The notes: a model not told the origin generated them from the sequence alone. Positions 1 to 9,736 are shown, numbered from the stretch's first letter. The stretch: DNA of 64,000 nt from Terrimonas pollutisoli (GCF_029360765.1 NZ_JARKNA010000013.1:86600-150599); one strand, 5' to 3'. A program made the numbers and translations.

Positions 1-131
1 ACTATCAACTTTCGTTGCGTCGCACTCTTCGACGTTCTGTTCGCTTCTCAGCATATTATCAAGGGCAAAAGGATAAAAAAGTGAACCTACAATACAGCAG
101 AAAAAATCAATTCTAGTGATACATTTTCGTG

Positions 132-749
132 TCAATATGTAATTTCCCGGCCTTTTATAGCACCTGTGTTTGAAAATTGTTCAGAACATATTTTGTCTGT
201 CAAAAACTCAAATTGAGTTTTAATAATTACATCTTTAAAAATCATATCTGTTTTTTCATTAACCGTATCAATATGAAGATTGCCGTATTGACAAATAGTG
301 CCAATTATATTTTGCCCGGTATCTGTAAAATAAAAATAAGGTAAAGCGGCATTGCAACGTGATAACCAGGAAAGGTGTTTTATGAAAATGGGTAAAATTG
401 CTTTATCAACCTGTAAAGCTCCATTGAACCTCTTTCCAACTTTATTATCTGTCAAAAATTGTAATGCGTCCTTGGCGGGTTTAAAGTCATTGTTTTGAGA
501 TAACCAGGCAACATTAGTGTCACCAAGAAATATTAAAGTATCGAAACCTAATGCATTTGCTATAACAGTTAGTTCACTTCCTAATAATTTAATATGTCCT
601 TTTAGGAATTTTGAAGGAATCGTCAAGACATAACTATAATAGACTTCAGGATAAGAATAATCCAGATCTTCTTTGATTTCATCATACCATCTTAAAGGAA
701 ACTTAGGATATTTATCTAAACAGTCTTGACGTTTAATTTTATTGAGCAT
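132..749 (-). CDS. hypothetical protein, 205 aa
   Basis: I do not recognise this protein. It is a soluble, aromatic-rich 205-residue protein with no signal peptide, no membrane segment and no cysteine or histidine cluster that would suggest a metal site. The ATG at 749 is the only strong start. It lies about 60 bp downstream, on the minus strand, of the stop of the zinc-ribbon peptidase gene, so the two could be co-transcribed. The reading frame is uninterrupted and codon use resembles its neighbours, so a real gene is likely although no function can be given. The 131 bases between it and the left edge hold no gene. Confidence 0.6.
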   Translation of the reverse strand: MLNKIKRQDCLDKYPKFPLRWYDEIKEDLDYSYPEVYYSYVLTIPSKFLKGHIKLLGSELTVIANALGFDTLIFLGDTNVAWLSQNNDFKPAKDALQFLTDNKVGKRFNGALQVDKAILPIFIKHLSWLSRCNAALPYFYFTDTGQNIIGTICQYGNLHIDTVNEKTDMIFKDVIIKTQFEFLTDKICSEQFSNTGAIKGREITY

Positions 750-809
750 AGTTGAAAATCCATGAATTTACTTGCCATAAAACTACTTGATTACAACAGT
801 TCATCCAAA

Positions 810-1901
810 TCAGACAGGCTTCAATTCTCCTCTTATCGTTTCATGTATAAAATTCAATTTCTGCTTTACCGCTTCATTGATTACAAAAGGATATGAATCT
901 TTCATTCCCATGCTCCGGTTAAGGCTGTTCATTACAAAAGAAAGAGGTATCCATCGCTCTATGATGTCGTCAAAAAATTTTGTTGTATAAGGATCAATAT
1001 TCAACCTGGCACTCATTTCATTATCCGGATCGGCTGATCTTGGGTTCAGCGTCATGCCAAAAGAATAAGCGGTTTCCATTGTATCAACAATATGCATATA
1101 ATGCGCCCAGGTTTCCGCCCAGTCTTCCCAGGGATGCGTGTTGGCATAAGCGCTGATAAATTTCTCTCTCCATGTATCCGGAGTCGTTTCGTTGTAATGT
1201 TGTTTCAATGCTTCGGCGTAGTCTGTTCTTTCATCACCAAAAAGTTTGCGGAATCCTTGTGACCTGTTTGTATCTTTTATTAATTGTTCCCAGTAATAAT
1301 GCCCGATCTCGTGGCGAAAATGCCCCAATACAGTTCGATACACTTCATCCATCTGGTTGCGGGCCATTTCGCGGATAGCATCATCCGCTTCATCTATATT
1401 GAGTGTGATCAGTCCACGATCATGCCCGGTCAATAGGCGTTTGCTTTCTTTTTTATTTTCATCAGCTTTAAAATCAAAGGCGATGCCTTTGTCATCATCC
1501 TGGAATTTGCTGATCACGGGTAATTTGAACCGGAGCAATGAATAAATAAGCCGGTGTTTAGCCACCTCAATATGCGCCCATTTTTCCAGGTGATCAGGTT
1601 GTGAAAGATCAGGAATAGTGCGGTTGAGGTTACAGGCTATACAATACTCCCCTTCACTCTTATGCGACAGCAACCAGTTGCAAACACTGTATTGTTTATT
1701 ACTACAATATTTGTAACGCGGTGTAGTGAGAGTAATTTTTTCTTTATTATCAAAAAAGGTATAACTGTTATCTTCTGCCGGCCGCAACGCTACCATATCC
1801 ATTCTTTGGGGATCAAAACCCAACGAAGCATTACACTGTACACAAAAAGTATTTTCGAAATAAACCGGTTGGCCGCAATGATCGCATTTAAAAAGTTTCA
1901 T
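810..1901 (-). CDS. zinc-ribbon putative zinc-binding metallopeptidase (Peptidase_Mx type)
   Basis: The protein opens with a zinc ribbon (CDHCG near residue 6 and CVQCN near residue 21). A second Cys pair follows at about residues 66-95 (SVCNW, CIACNL). A zincin motif HEIGH lies at residues 197-201 in the context RHEIGHYYW, followed by an acidic ERTDYAEAL segment that could supply the third zinc ligand. This order, ribbon then HExxH in about 360 residues, is that of the 'putative zinc-binding metallopeptidase' family (PF15887). There is no signal peptide, so it is predicted cytoplasmic. Substrate is unknown. The start is the ATG at 1901, directly before the zinc ribbon, and the protein appears full length. 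Confidence 0.85.
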   Translation of the reverse strand: MKLFKCDHCGQPVYFENTFCVQCNASLGFDPQRMDMVALRPAEDNSYTFFDNKEKITLTTPRYKYCSNKQYSVCNWLLSHKSEGEYCIACNLNRTIPDLSQPDHLEKWAHIEVAKHRLIYSLLRFKLPVISKFQDDDKGIAFDFKADENKKESKRLLTGHDRGLITLNIDEADDAIREMARNQMDEVYRTVLGHFRHEIGHYYWEQLIKDTNRSQGFRKLFGDERTDYAEALKQHYNETTPDTWREKFISAYANTHPWEDWAETWAHYMHIVDTMETAYSFGMTLNPRSADPDNEMSARLNIDPYTTKFFDDIIERWIPLSFVMNSLNRSMGMKDSYPFVINEAVKQKLNFIHETIRGELKPV

Positions 1902-2029
1902 TTGGAAGAGGCTTGATTGAAATTGTTTCTTCTTGTAATGTAGGGTAATAAATCAAGAAGCATGCCTGTTAAGAAATGGCATTGTGGAATAATGTGAACT
2001 ACGAACACGAACATTTTTGAAAAAACATC

Positions 2030-2671
2030 TTATCTTTTCCGGTCGAAATCCGCCGGGTTTTCACCCCATGCTTTTGTCTCCCATTTTAGTAATTGATTTG
2101 GGTATTCATTTTCCTTTAATCATTTTAATGCACGGGCAATCATGTCAAAGAGGGGTTTGTTTTTTTCACTTTTCTCATGATTAGTTCTTTCCTCTTTATC
2201 TTTTACCCATCCAATTGCATTTCTGCTATCCGAATAAATAGGTATAGTCAATCCCTTTTGTTTGCAATAGCCCAAAGCATGAACAATTGCCAGGAACTCT
2301 ACTATATTAATTGTGCCATCCTCAAAAGGCCCTTTCCTGAAGATTATATCTCCTGTTTTCATGTAGACTCCCTGATATTCAACTATACCTGTCGTAGTAT
2401 TCCAGGCTCCGTCAACAGCAATACTGTCTTCAATCGGGTCGCCAATCAATTTAAGCTGATCTTCTGTTAGCTCCGGCTCAAAAAAATCTTTCCCTATAAA
2501 TTCCTTACTACCGCTGTTGAAAGCCTGTTCAGCCAGCTGTCTTGTTTTAAAAGATTTATAGACGGCTCCATGATACCCGTGAATCTGTGCACTGCAATCC
2601 TACCAATTCTCAAATATTCCGGTTTGGCGGCCCTTCCACACTACGTAGTATTTGTGTTTTACTTTTGTCAT
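2030..2671 (-). pseudogene. RNase HI with N-terminal viroplasmin domain, broken by two nonsense codons
   Basis: Read from the ATG at 2671 to the TAA at 2032-2030, this frame gives 213 residues with two internal stops. A TAG lies at 2602-2600 inside the viroplasmin-like RNA:DNA-hybrid-binding domain (KYYVVWKGRQTGIF, then NW-stop-DCSAQIHGY). A TGA lies at 2122-2120, where ALK-stop-LKEN replaces the usual tryptophan. Between them the RNase H core is intact: VDGAW (first Asp), NIVEF (Glu) and YSDSRNA (second Asp). The last catalytic Asp, in NPADF, lies after the second stop. The reading frame itself is unshifted throughout, so the decay is recent. A shorter 109-codon ORF from a TTG at 2449 would lack both the binding domain and the last Asp. 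Confidence 0.85.
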
Positions 2672-2700
2672 AACCTAAAATTTTAGCAATGTTCAAAAAT

Positions 2701-2742
2701 AAAACATTTTTTTGTTTTAAATAAGAACATTCTTTAGTTTTG
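2701..2742 (+). promoter_or_regulatory. promoter and overlapping inverted repeat of the Panacea TA operon
   Basis: A Bacteroidota-type promoter is visible: TTTG at 2711-2714, 20 bp, then TAGTTTTG at 2735-2742 (consensus TAnnTTTG), giving a leader of about 15 nt before the ATG at 2765. An inverted repeat AAAACA (2701-2706) and TGTTTT (2713-2718), separated by six T, covers the -33 element. Inference: an operator through which the HTH antitoxin represses its own operon. The AT-rich setting makes the short repeat weak evidence. Confidence 0.5.
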
Positions 2743-2764
2743 GATAAAATTTTCAAAAACCGTC

Positions 2765-3568
2765 ATGGCTACTACTCTTTCTCAAAAAGAAATTGGCAAA
2801 CGCATCATGGAACTCCGGAAGGCAAAAGGACTATCGCAGGATGATCTGGCAAAGAATATCGGCATATCCAGGTCTTCCCTTGTCCAAGTAGAGCTTGGCA
2901 ATCGATATGTAGATGTACTGGAGCTTTATAAGCTTTCACTTTTGCTGGAGTTTTCTTTAGATGAATTTTTGTCAAAAGATTTTGGTCAATCAAAAAAAGA
3001 AGAACTGGTGAATGAAAAGAAAGCAAAAGAAAAAAAAGAAGAAAGAATAGCCGTGCCGGAAATGAGTGTACCTAAATTTAAAAACATACTGCTCTACATT
3101 CTGGAAAAATGTGCAGGCAAGCCGAATGTAGGTGAAACAGTTTTGTACAAACTCCTGTATTTTGCTGATTTTAATTATTACGAAATGTACGAAGAGCATC
3201 TTTCAGGTTCCCGTTACAGAAAACTCCCTTACGGACCTGTACCTAAAAGATTTGAAAGCATCGTGAATTCAATGATCGAAAAGGAAGAGTTAAAGAAGAT
3301 CAAGACAGAGTATTATAATAAAATACAGACCCGCTATATTCCTTTGATCAAACCTGACCTGACCAAACTAAAAGCGAGTGAAAAAGAAGTGATTGACAGG
3401 GTAATTGAACAAATGAGCGACTGGAGCGCAGCTACTATTAGTAATTATTCTCACAATGATATGCCATGGAAAGCTTCAAAGGAAGGTGACGAGATTAGTT
3501 ATGAGCTGGCTTTTTACCGCCGCCCACCGTACGCAGTAAGAACTTATAACGAAGATGAAGAATCATGA
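2765..3568 (+). CDS. XRE-family HTH plus Panacea (SocA-like/DUF4065) antitoxin
   Basis: Residues about 8-62 form an XRE helix-turn-helix (GKRIMELRKAKGLSQDDLA, then SRSSLVQVELG). A charged KE-rich linker follows to about residue 100. The C-terminal part, about 105-255, is a Panacea/SocA-like domain (KLLYFADF, LPYGPVPKRFE, SATTISNYSHND-like segment ending in PWKAS). Panacea domains are known as antitoxin modules that pair with many unrelated toxins, either directly or through proteolysis (SocAB). The stop overlaps the start of the next gene by 4 nt (ATGA), the usual arrangement of co-translated antitoxin-toxin pairs. The HTH predicts autoregulation through the palindrome upstream. It stands divergently from the broken RNase HI gene. 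Confidence 0.85.
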   Translation: MATTLSQKEIGKRIMELRKAKGLSQDDLAKNIGISRSSLVQVELGNRYVDVLELYKLSLLLEFSLDEFLSKDFGQSKKEELVNEKKAKEKKEERIAVPEMSVPKFKNILLYILEKCAGKPNVGETVLYKLLYFADFNYYEMYEEHLSGSRYRKLPYGPVPKRFESIVNSMIEKEELKKIKTEYYNKIQTRYIPLIKPDLTKLKASEKEVIDRVIEQMSDWSAATISNYSHNDMPWKASKEGDEISYELAFYRRPPYAVRTYNEDEES

Positions 3569-3909
3569 AGTTTGAAGAATTGCCGGAATATCAAAAAGAC
3601 CTGAAGCAACTGCTGAAGAAATATTGTACACTGAAACAGGATGTGGAATATTTGCAAAAAACATTAGAAGTAGAGCCGGATGCAGAGCCCCCTTTCAGTT
3701 ACAGAATAGAAGGATTAGGAATTACAACTTGTGTAGTAAAAGTGAAAAAGATCGCATGCCGGGCTTTGAAGGGACGAGGGGTGAATTCCGGTCTTCGATT
3801 GATCTATGCCTGGTTTAAAACGGAAGAACGGATAGTAATGATAGAATTGTATCATAAGAACGACAAGGAGAATGAGGATAAAAACCGTATTCATAAACAT
3901 TTTAAATAA
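3565..3909 (+). CDS. RelE/ParE-superfamily-like toxin partner of the Panacea antitoxin
   Basis: This is a small basic protein of 114 residues whose ATG overlaps the antitoxin stop by 4 nt. Its pattern fits the RelE/HigB/ParE fold: an N-terminal helix pair (YQKDLKQLLKKYCTLKQDVEYL), a beta core with VVKVKKIACRALKGRG, then SGLRLIYAWFK and a final strand IVMIELYHK followed by NDKENEDKNRI. Family members act as ribosome-dependent mRNA endonucleases or gyrase poisons; which applies here cannot be told from sequence. Conserved basic residues (R70, K73, R75, R81) could be catalytic. Function is assigned from gene order plus fold-level resemblance, not from a diagnostic motif. Confidence 0.7.
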   Translation: MKFEELPEYQKDLKQLLKKYCTLKQDVEYLQKTLEVEPDAEPPFSYRIEGLGITTCVVKVKKIACRALKGRGVNSGLRLIYAWFKTEERIVMIELYHKNDKENEDKNRIHKHFK

Positions 3910-4117
3910 TTTCAATTATATCAGGAGATAAAAAACTTCTGCTTGTTATTTGACGGATATCACTATCATGTTGTTCTATACAAAATGAATAAGAACTTGC
4001 TGAGTTCAGCACCATTTGCGGCGTAACATCAGCAAACGTAAATATCGCACAAAGCCAGATCGCTATAATATCGTATTTTTTTTACCTTTCATCCGGGATT
4101 CATATCAAAACATAACA

Positions 4118-5866
4118 ATGCTCACAATACTCAATTTCGAGAGTCATATAAACAGCGTCATCCTGCAACGGGGACAACAATATTACAGTAAGGGATATGT
4201 GGCATACATAGAAGAAACCGGAGATAATATCTGGTCGGCAGAAGTGGAAGGCTCCGAAACGTACGCCGTAGAGGTAACGTTGAAAAAAGATAATGAGATA
4301 ATCAGCTATAACTGCGACTGCCCTTACGACAGCAGCACCTGCAAACATGTGATAGCCGTATTCTTCGCCTTACGGGACGAAATGAAGAAAACAGAAAACA
4401 AAACCAATAAAATCACGAAGAAGGATGTGTTTGACAACCTGCTGCAATCTGTTAGCACAAAAGAGTACCAGGATTTCATACGTTCTTATGCTGCTAAGAA
4501 TAAAAACTTTAAAACAGACTTTGAATTGTTCTTTGCCGGTAAGGACAACAGGATTGATGTAGAAAAAAAATATACTGAACTGGTTCAAAAACTGATACGG
4601 AAATATTCTGACCGTGGTTATATTGATTACAGGGCTTCCTTCGGGCTGTCGAATGAAGCAAATAGTCTTTTGGAAACAGGTTTGGTTTATGTCGGCAAAA
4701 ATAATTTCAGGAATGCCTTTGCTTTGGCAAAAGCGGTTTTAAGGCCCATGATGGATGTAGTTGAGAGTTGCGATGATTCGAACGGGAACATTGGCGGGAG
4801 CATCGAAAACGCCATCCATCTCCTGGAAACTATTACCATCTCCACTACAGCTGCCATTGATATAAAAGAACAATTGTATCGCTTTCTTCAAACGGAACTA
4901 AACGATAAGGTTTATTTCGATTACGGCGATTTTGGGTACAACTTGTTTTCTGTATTCCAGAGCCTTGCAGTGCAATTGAACAAACCTGAAAAATTCTTAG
5001 ATTTTATTACTGCACAAATAGCCAAACTTACAGGCCAGTATGACGGATACAGGAAGGAATATTTCCAAAAAAGAAAGATCGAGTTTTTGCAACAAACCGG
5101 AAAAGTTGCTGAAGCCGAAAAACTGGTACAGCAAAACATGGATATAGTGGAAGTGCGATTGGACGAAGTGAACAAGGCTATTAAAAGAAAAGATTTTGTC
5201 ACTGCGAAAAAGCTAATTGCAGGCGGCATCAAAGTAGCCGAAAGCAAAGACCATCCGGGAACGGTAGCCCAATGGCATAAGGAGTTGTTACGCATTGCAC
5301 TGCTGGAAAAAGATATTCCTACCGTGCGGCATTATACTAAGCATTTTGCTTTTGACCGGTGGTTTTCGACTGAATATTACAATCAATGGAAAGCAACCTT
5401 TACTGCTGCGGAATGGCGGGAAGAAATTGAAAAACATATTGAGAAAACTATATACCAGGTTACAAAAGAATGGAACAGCAGCAAAAATAAATTCTGGAAG
5501 CCCGCCCATCCGCCTTTGCTGACAAGCCTTGCCCCGATATACATACAGGAAAAATATTGGGACCGGTTGCTTCCATTGGTGCAGCAGGCCAACAACCTGA
5601 ACACAACACTGGAGTACCATTCACATCTCGTAAAAAGCTATCCAGATGAACTCCTGGCCATCTACCTTCCGGCTTTGGAAGAGTTTGGCCTGAAATCCAA
5701 CAGTCGCAGTGAATATGCAGACCTCGTTAATAAGATGAAGAAAATCATTAAAGACATTCCTCATGGGAAAGAAAAGATATTGGATACTGCAAAACGGTTG
5801 AAAGAGAAATTCTCCTCAAGGCCCCGACGCCCCGCTATGATAGAAGAACTTAATAAAATACTGTAG
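4118..5866 (+). CDS. SWIM zinc-finger family protein
   Basis: The open frame runs upstream to a TTG at 4016, but the ATG at 4118 is the likely start because the conserved region begins there (LNFESHINSVILQRGQQYY). A SWIM zinc finger, CxCx6CxH, is formed by C66, C68, C75 and H77. SWIM fingers bind DNA or protein partners and in bacteria are often encoded near SNF2 helicases, though none is next to it here. The remaining roughly 500 residues are mostly helical with TPR-like charged repeats, and no catalytic motif is visible. It is 582 residues from the chosen start, in line with other stand-alone bacterial SWIM proteins. It is convergent with the transglutaminase gene across a 154 bp gap without clear terminator. 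Confidence 0.85.
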   Translation: MLTILNFESHINSVILQRGQQYYSKGYVAYIEETGDNIWSAEVEGSETYAVEVTLKKDNEIISYNCDCPYDSSTCKHVIAVFFALRDEMKKTENKTNKITKKDVFDNLLQSVSTKEYQDFIRSYAAKNKNFKTDFELFFAGKDNRIDVEKKYTELVQKLIRKYSDRGYIDYRASFGLSNEANSLLETGLVYVGKNNFRNAFALAKAVLRPMMDVVESCDDSNGNIGGSIENAIHLLETITISTTAAIDIKEQLYRFLQTELNDKVYFDYGDFGYNLFSVFQSLAVQLNKPEKFLDFITAQIAKLTGQYDGYRKEYFQKRKIEFLQQTGKVAEAEKLVQQNMDIVEVRLDEVNKAIKRKDFVTAKKLIAGGIKVAESKDHPGTVAQWHKELLRIALLEKDIPTVRHYTKHFAFDRWFSTEYYNQWKATFTAAEWREEIEKHIEKTIYQVTKEWNSSKNKFWKPAHPPLLTSLAPIYIQEKYWDRLLPLVQQANNLNTTLEYHSHLVKSYPDELLAIYLPALEEFGLKSNSRSEYADLVNKMKKIIKDIPHGKEKILDTAKRLKEKFSSRPRRPAMIEELNKIL

Positions 5867-6020
5867 TGATTTTGGTCTACCATCCTTCCAAATCAGTCAG
5901 ACTAACCAAAGTTGTAGTGTTAAGCAGTGGACAGAACCCTGAACGGAGCGTCAAGGGACGATCATCCGTGTTAATGTCACTGGTATCAAAAATGTTTTTA
6001 TTATTTCTATTAACTCAACT

Positions 6021-9000
6021 TCACTTCTTCAACCTCAGATCCAGCGTACACGGAAATTCATTATTTATTTCCGGTGGTGGCGCATCATAGATAAACGGTG
6101 CACGGTTATTTTCTACATAGTGTTCCGTCACAGAAAACCAGGAACGGACAAACTGCGGGCCCTGGCTATGCTCCGTTTTTCCAAAACGGCTGACACGTCT
6201 TGATTCGGCTTCAAAACTATTGACAGGGAATGTATCATAACTTCTGCCGCCGGGATGCGATACATAATAAGTGCATCCTCCGATGGAACGGCTGTTCCAG
6301 GTATCAACTATATCAAATGTAAGAGGCGTATCCACGCCGATAGTAGGATGCAATGCACTTGGTGGCTGCCATGCACGATAACGAATGCCGCATACATACT
6401 CGCCTTTGACAGGCGCAGCGGTTAACGGTACACGATAGCCATTGCATAATAAAATATAACGACTGTCATTGATGCCCTTCAGTTTTACCTGCACCCTTTC
6501 CAATGATGAATCAACAAACCTGGCAGTACCCGAACTGGACATTTCTTCACCCAATACATGCCAGGGCTCGATGCCCATGCGCAGTTCCATATCTATATCC
6601 TGGATACGCACCGATCCATAATGCGGGAAACGAAATTCAAAAAATGGTTTGAACCAGTTGATGTCAAAGGCATATCCGGCATTGTTGAGATATTCCACTA
6701 CGTCGGCTATATCCGCTTCGGCATAATGCGGTAATAAAAATTTATCATACAAAGCTGTCCCCCATCTTACCAGTTTATGTTTGTATGGTTTTTTCCAGAA
6801 GGCGGCAATCAATGCACGGATCAGCAGCATCTGCAATAAACTCATCCGCTTATGCGGTGGCATATCAAAAGCCCTGAATTCTAAAATACCCAAACGCCCC
6901 GATGAAGAATCGGGAGAGTATAATTTATCAATACAAAATTCGGAACGGTGCGTATTACCGGTGATATCAGTCAACAGGTGACGGAATATCCTGTCCGTTA
7001 CCCAAAAAGGAATAAACCCTTTTTCGGGTACCTGGCTGAAGGCGATCTCCATTTCATATAAATTATCTTCCAATCCTTCATCAATCCGTGGCGCCTGGCT
7101 GGTAGGGCCAACAAACGAACCAGAAAATAGATACGATAAACCGGGATGATGTTGCCAGAAGGCGATGAGGCTGCGCAACAGATCAGGTCTTCTTAATAAA
7201 GGACTATTAGCAGGTGATGAACCACCAATCGTAATATGGTTTCCGCCACCGGTACCGGTATGTCTTCCATCGAGCATGAATTTTTCCGTGCCCAGTCTTG
7301 ACAAACGTGCCTGCTCATATAATGTATCTGTGTTATGACAAAGCTCTTTCCAATTCTTTGCAGGATGTATGTTCACTTCAATGACACCGGGATCAGGCGA
7401 TACAACTAATCTTTCCATGCGGTTATCACGGGGCGGTTCATAGCCTTCAATGCGGACCTGCATATTTAATTTAGCAGCGGCTGCTTCTATAGAAGCTGTT
7501 ATATCCAAATAATGTTCGAGATATTCCATGGGTGGAATAAAAATATACAGCAAACCATCTCTCAGTTCTACACTCAGCGCCGTCCTGATAGTGGCTACCT
7601 CAAATGTGATCTCTGCTTCGGGTTCTTCTTCCTCCGTGGTGAGCCTTGTCGAACCATCTATATTCCACTTGTCTTTTTTCTTTTTATCTGCTGTGACTTC
7701 TTCTAATACTTGTGGTTGTATTCTTTGCTTTGGCGTCCGGCTATGATCTGATATTAATCCGTAGCGTGATGCGATAGTTTCATGAAAACGATCCAGTGCA
7801 GGTAACTCTTCAAACAAACTTCTTTCTACACGTTGCGGCATTTTTGCTTTTGCAATTACAGGCAATGAATCCAATGGCAGCCGTAATCCAATAGGTGAAT
7901 TGCCTGGTATTAAAAAAAGATAATCACGGTTGAATACCCATTTACAACTTAGCCATTTGTCATTCCAGTAATTCCATTGCAGCGGTAATACATAACCAAC
8001 CGGATCACCCAAACCCTGGTTGAGCAGTTGCGCTAAGGTGCGACGCTCTAATGGATCTTTTAAATTTGATTTTAACGGATCAATGTTTACCGGGTTTTTT
8101 CCTTCCGTCCATAAAAAATAAAACACATCTTCATACGCAGCACTTACATTGTCAGGGCTGACGGCTAAACGTTTTGCCAGCTCTTCCGTAAGTTTTTTTG
8201 CATCATCATGTGTATAGGTTCGTTTTGTTTTTTCATGTGCAATGAGGTCAATATTTTTCCAAACAGGATAACCATCTTTTCTCCAGAACAAACCATATTG
8301 CCAGCGGGGTAATGGTTCACCGGGATACCATTTGCCTTGCCCGTAGTGGATCAATCCATCAGGGCCGAATTTTTCTCTTAACCTGTAAATAAGATCGTGA
8401 GAGAGGATCCGTTTCTCTTTTCCATCGGCCGCTGTGTTCCATTGGGCAGATTCCATATCATCAATAGAAACAAAAGTAGGTTCGCCCCCCATCGTCATTC
8501 TTACATCACCTGCTTCGAGATCTTTATCAACCTGGTAACCTATAGCATTTATTTCGTTCCACTGTTGTTCGGTGTAGGGCTTGGTTACACGGGGATCTTC
8601 ATAAATACGTGTCACTGTATTTTCAAAAAAGAATTCTACTTCGCATTTATCAGTAGCGCCAACAACCGGTGCCGCACTTGCATAATCAGGCGTACATGCT
8701 AATGGTATATGACCTTCCCCTGCAAATAAACCCGACGTCGGATCTAATCCTATCCATCCGGCGCCGGGCACATACACTTCCGTCCATGCATGCAGATCGG
8801 TAAAATCCGCTTCAGGACCGGAAGGGCCATCCAATGATTTTTCATCTGCTGTTAACTGAACTAAATAGCCGGAAACAAAACGGGCAGCCAGTCCCAGATG
8901 GCGCAATACCTGCACGAAGAGCCAGGCTGAATCCCTGCAGGAGCCTAATGCTTTTTCTAATGTTTCTTCGCATGTCTGCACGCCCACTTCCATGCGGATG

Positions 9001-9476
9001 GAATAGTTGATGTCTTTATTTAATTTCTGGTTGAGGTACACCAAAAAATCATTGATGGTCTTTTTGCTTTTATCAATGCCTTCTAACCATTGCATGAGGC
9101 GGGGACCGCTTTCTTTTATTTCGAGATAAGGCACCAATTCTTTGGGTAACTGACCCTGGTATTGAAAAGGATAATTCTCCGCGTATTCTTCTACAAAAAA
9201 ATCAAAAGGGTTAATGCTGACCAGGTTGGCGATCACCTCCACTTCTATTTTTAACTCTTTCGTCCTTTCCGGGAACACTACTCTTGCCTGGTAATTGCCA
9301 AATGGATCCTGCTGCCAATTGATAAAATGTTGCTTCGGTTCAATTTTAAGCGAATAGGATTCAATGGCCGTACGTGAATGAACGGCGGGACGTAAACGGA
9401 ATAGATGCGGGGAAACAGCTACTAACCTGTCGTAGGAATAAACTGTCTTGTGCCGGATCGCTACCCTTATTGCCAT
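6021..9476 (-). CDS. transglutaminase-like protein with DUF2126 domain
   Basis: This is a 1151-residue cytoplasmic protein. Residues about 1-85 match the bacterial transglutaminase N-terminal domain (RHKTVYSYDRLV, PHLFRLRP). Residues about 150-270 are the transglutaminase-like cysteine protease core with the Cys-His-Asp triad visible: Cys at about 180 in GSCRDSAWL, His at about 228 in DLHAWTEVY, Asp at about 243 in LDPTSG. From about 290 to the end runs the large DUF2126 region (GEPTFVSIDD). These proteins often occur with an alpha-E domain/ATP-grasp partner in a putative peptide or amide-bond system; no partner is in this window. The substrate is unknown. The start ATG at 9476 fits the family's N-terminus. 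Confidence 0.9.
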   Translation of the reverse strand: MAIRVAIRHKTVYSYDRLVAVSPHLFRLRPAVHSRTAIESYSLKIEPKQHFINWQQDPFGNYQARVVFPERTKELKIEVEVIANLVSINPFDFFVEEYAENYPFQYQGQLPKELVPYLEIKESGPRLMQWLEGIDKSKKTINDFLVYLNQKLNKDINYSIRMEVGVQTCEETLEKALGSCRDSAWLFVQVLRHLGLAARFVSGYLVQLTADEKSLDGPSGPEADFTDLHAWTEVYVPGAGWIGLDPTSGLFAGEGHIPLACTPDYASAAPVVGATDKCEVEFFFENTVTRIYEDPRVTKPYTEQQWNEINAIGYQVDKDLEAGDVRMTMGGEPTFVSIDDMESAQWNTAADGKEKRILSHDLIYRLREKFGPDGLIHYGQGKWYPGEPLPRWQYGLFWRKDGYPVWKNIDLIAHEKTKRTYTHDDAKKLTEELAKRLAVSPDNVSAAYEDVFYFLWTEGKNPVNIDPLKSNLKDPLERRTLAQLLNQGLGDPVGYVLPLQWNYWNDKWLSCKWVFNRDYLFLIPGNSPIGLRLPLDSLPVIAKAKMPQRVERSLFEELPALDRFHETIASRYGLISDHSRTPKQRIQPQVLEEVTADKKKKDKWNIDGSTRLTTEEEEPEAEITFEVATIRTALSVELRDGLLYIFIPPMEYLEHYLDITASIEAAAAKLNMQVRIEGYEPPRDNRMERLVVSPDPGVIEVNIHPAKNWKELCHNTDTLYEQARLSRLGTEKFMLDGRHTGTGGGNHITIGGSSPANSPLLRRPDLLRSLIAFWQHHPGLSYLFSGSFVGPTSQAPRIDEGLEDNLYEMEIAFSQVPEKGFIPFWVTDRIFRHLLTDITGNTHRSEFCIDKLYSPDSSSGRLGILEFRAFDMPPHKRMSLLQMLLIRALIAAFWKKPYKHKLVRWGTALYDKFLLPHYAEADIADVVEYLNNAGYAFDINWFKPFFEFRFPHYGSVRIQDIDMELRMGIEPWHVLGEEMSSSGTARFVDSSLERVQVKLKGINDSRYILLCNGYRVPLTAAPVKGEYVCGIRYRAWQPPSALHPTIGVDTPLTFDIVDTWNSRSIGGCTYYVSHPGGRSYDTFPVNSFEAESRRVSRFGKTEHSQGPQFVRSWFSVTEHYVENNRAPFIYDAPPPEINNEFPCTLDLRLKK

Positions 9477-9569
9477 ATTGTTTATCTGTTTTCAAATGAA
9501 CAAGGCGGAGCAATCGTTTCTTAAATTTAACGAGGAGTCAGGTGAAGATAAAATATATTCGGGAGACGG

Positions 9570-9736
9570 GAACACGGATGACACCGGATTAGCTGGATTA
9601 ACACAGATTCTTAGTCTTAAGTCCGGTAAAATAAACCCGGGACAACGATTTGCTTCTATTCGTGCAATTTTGAAAGGATTTTCCTGCTTTCCAGAAACAA
9701 AATCCTTTTAATCCGTCTAATCCGTCATCCGTGTTC
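9570..9736. repeat. imperfect inverted-repeat element between the DUF2126 gene and fmt
   Basis: The left arm starting at 9570 (GAACACGGATGAC, then GGATTAG, then GGATTAA) is matched in reverse complement by the right arm ending at 9736 (AATCCGTCTAATCCGTC, then ATCCGTGTTC). The first 13 bp are identical, followed by two further shared heptamers and small gaps. The middle about 95 bp has no gene. The right arm ends just before fmt and touches its promoter-like TACCTTCG at 9739-9746. The arms consist of reiterated ATCCGT phrases, so this may be a miniature palindromic repeat element. Confidence 0.6.

Noticed and set aside
2030..2671. Programmed stop-codon read-through of the RNase HI gene
   Set aside because: Two different stop codons (TAG and TGA) and normal use of TGA and TAG elsewhere make decay far more likely.
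9448..9711. Open frame of 87 codons on the plus strand upstream of fmt
   Set aside because: It overlaps the start of the transglutaminase gene and the inverted-repeat element, and shows no protein-like conserved pattern.
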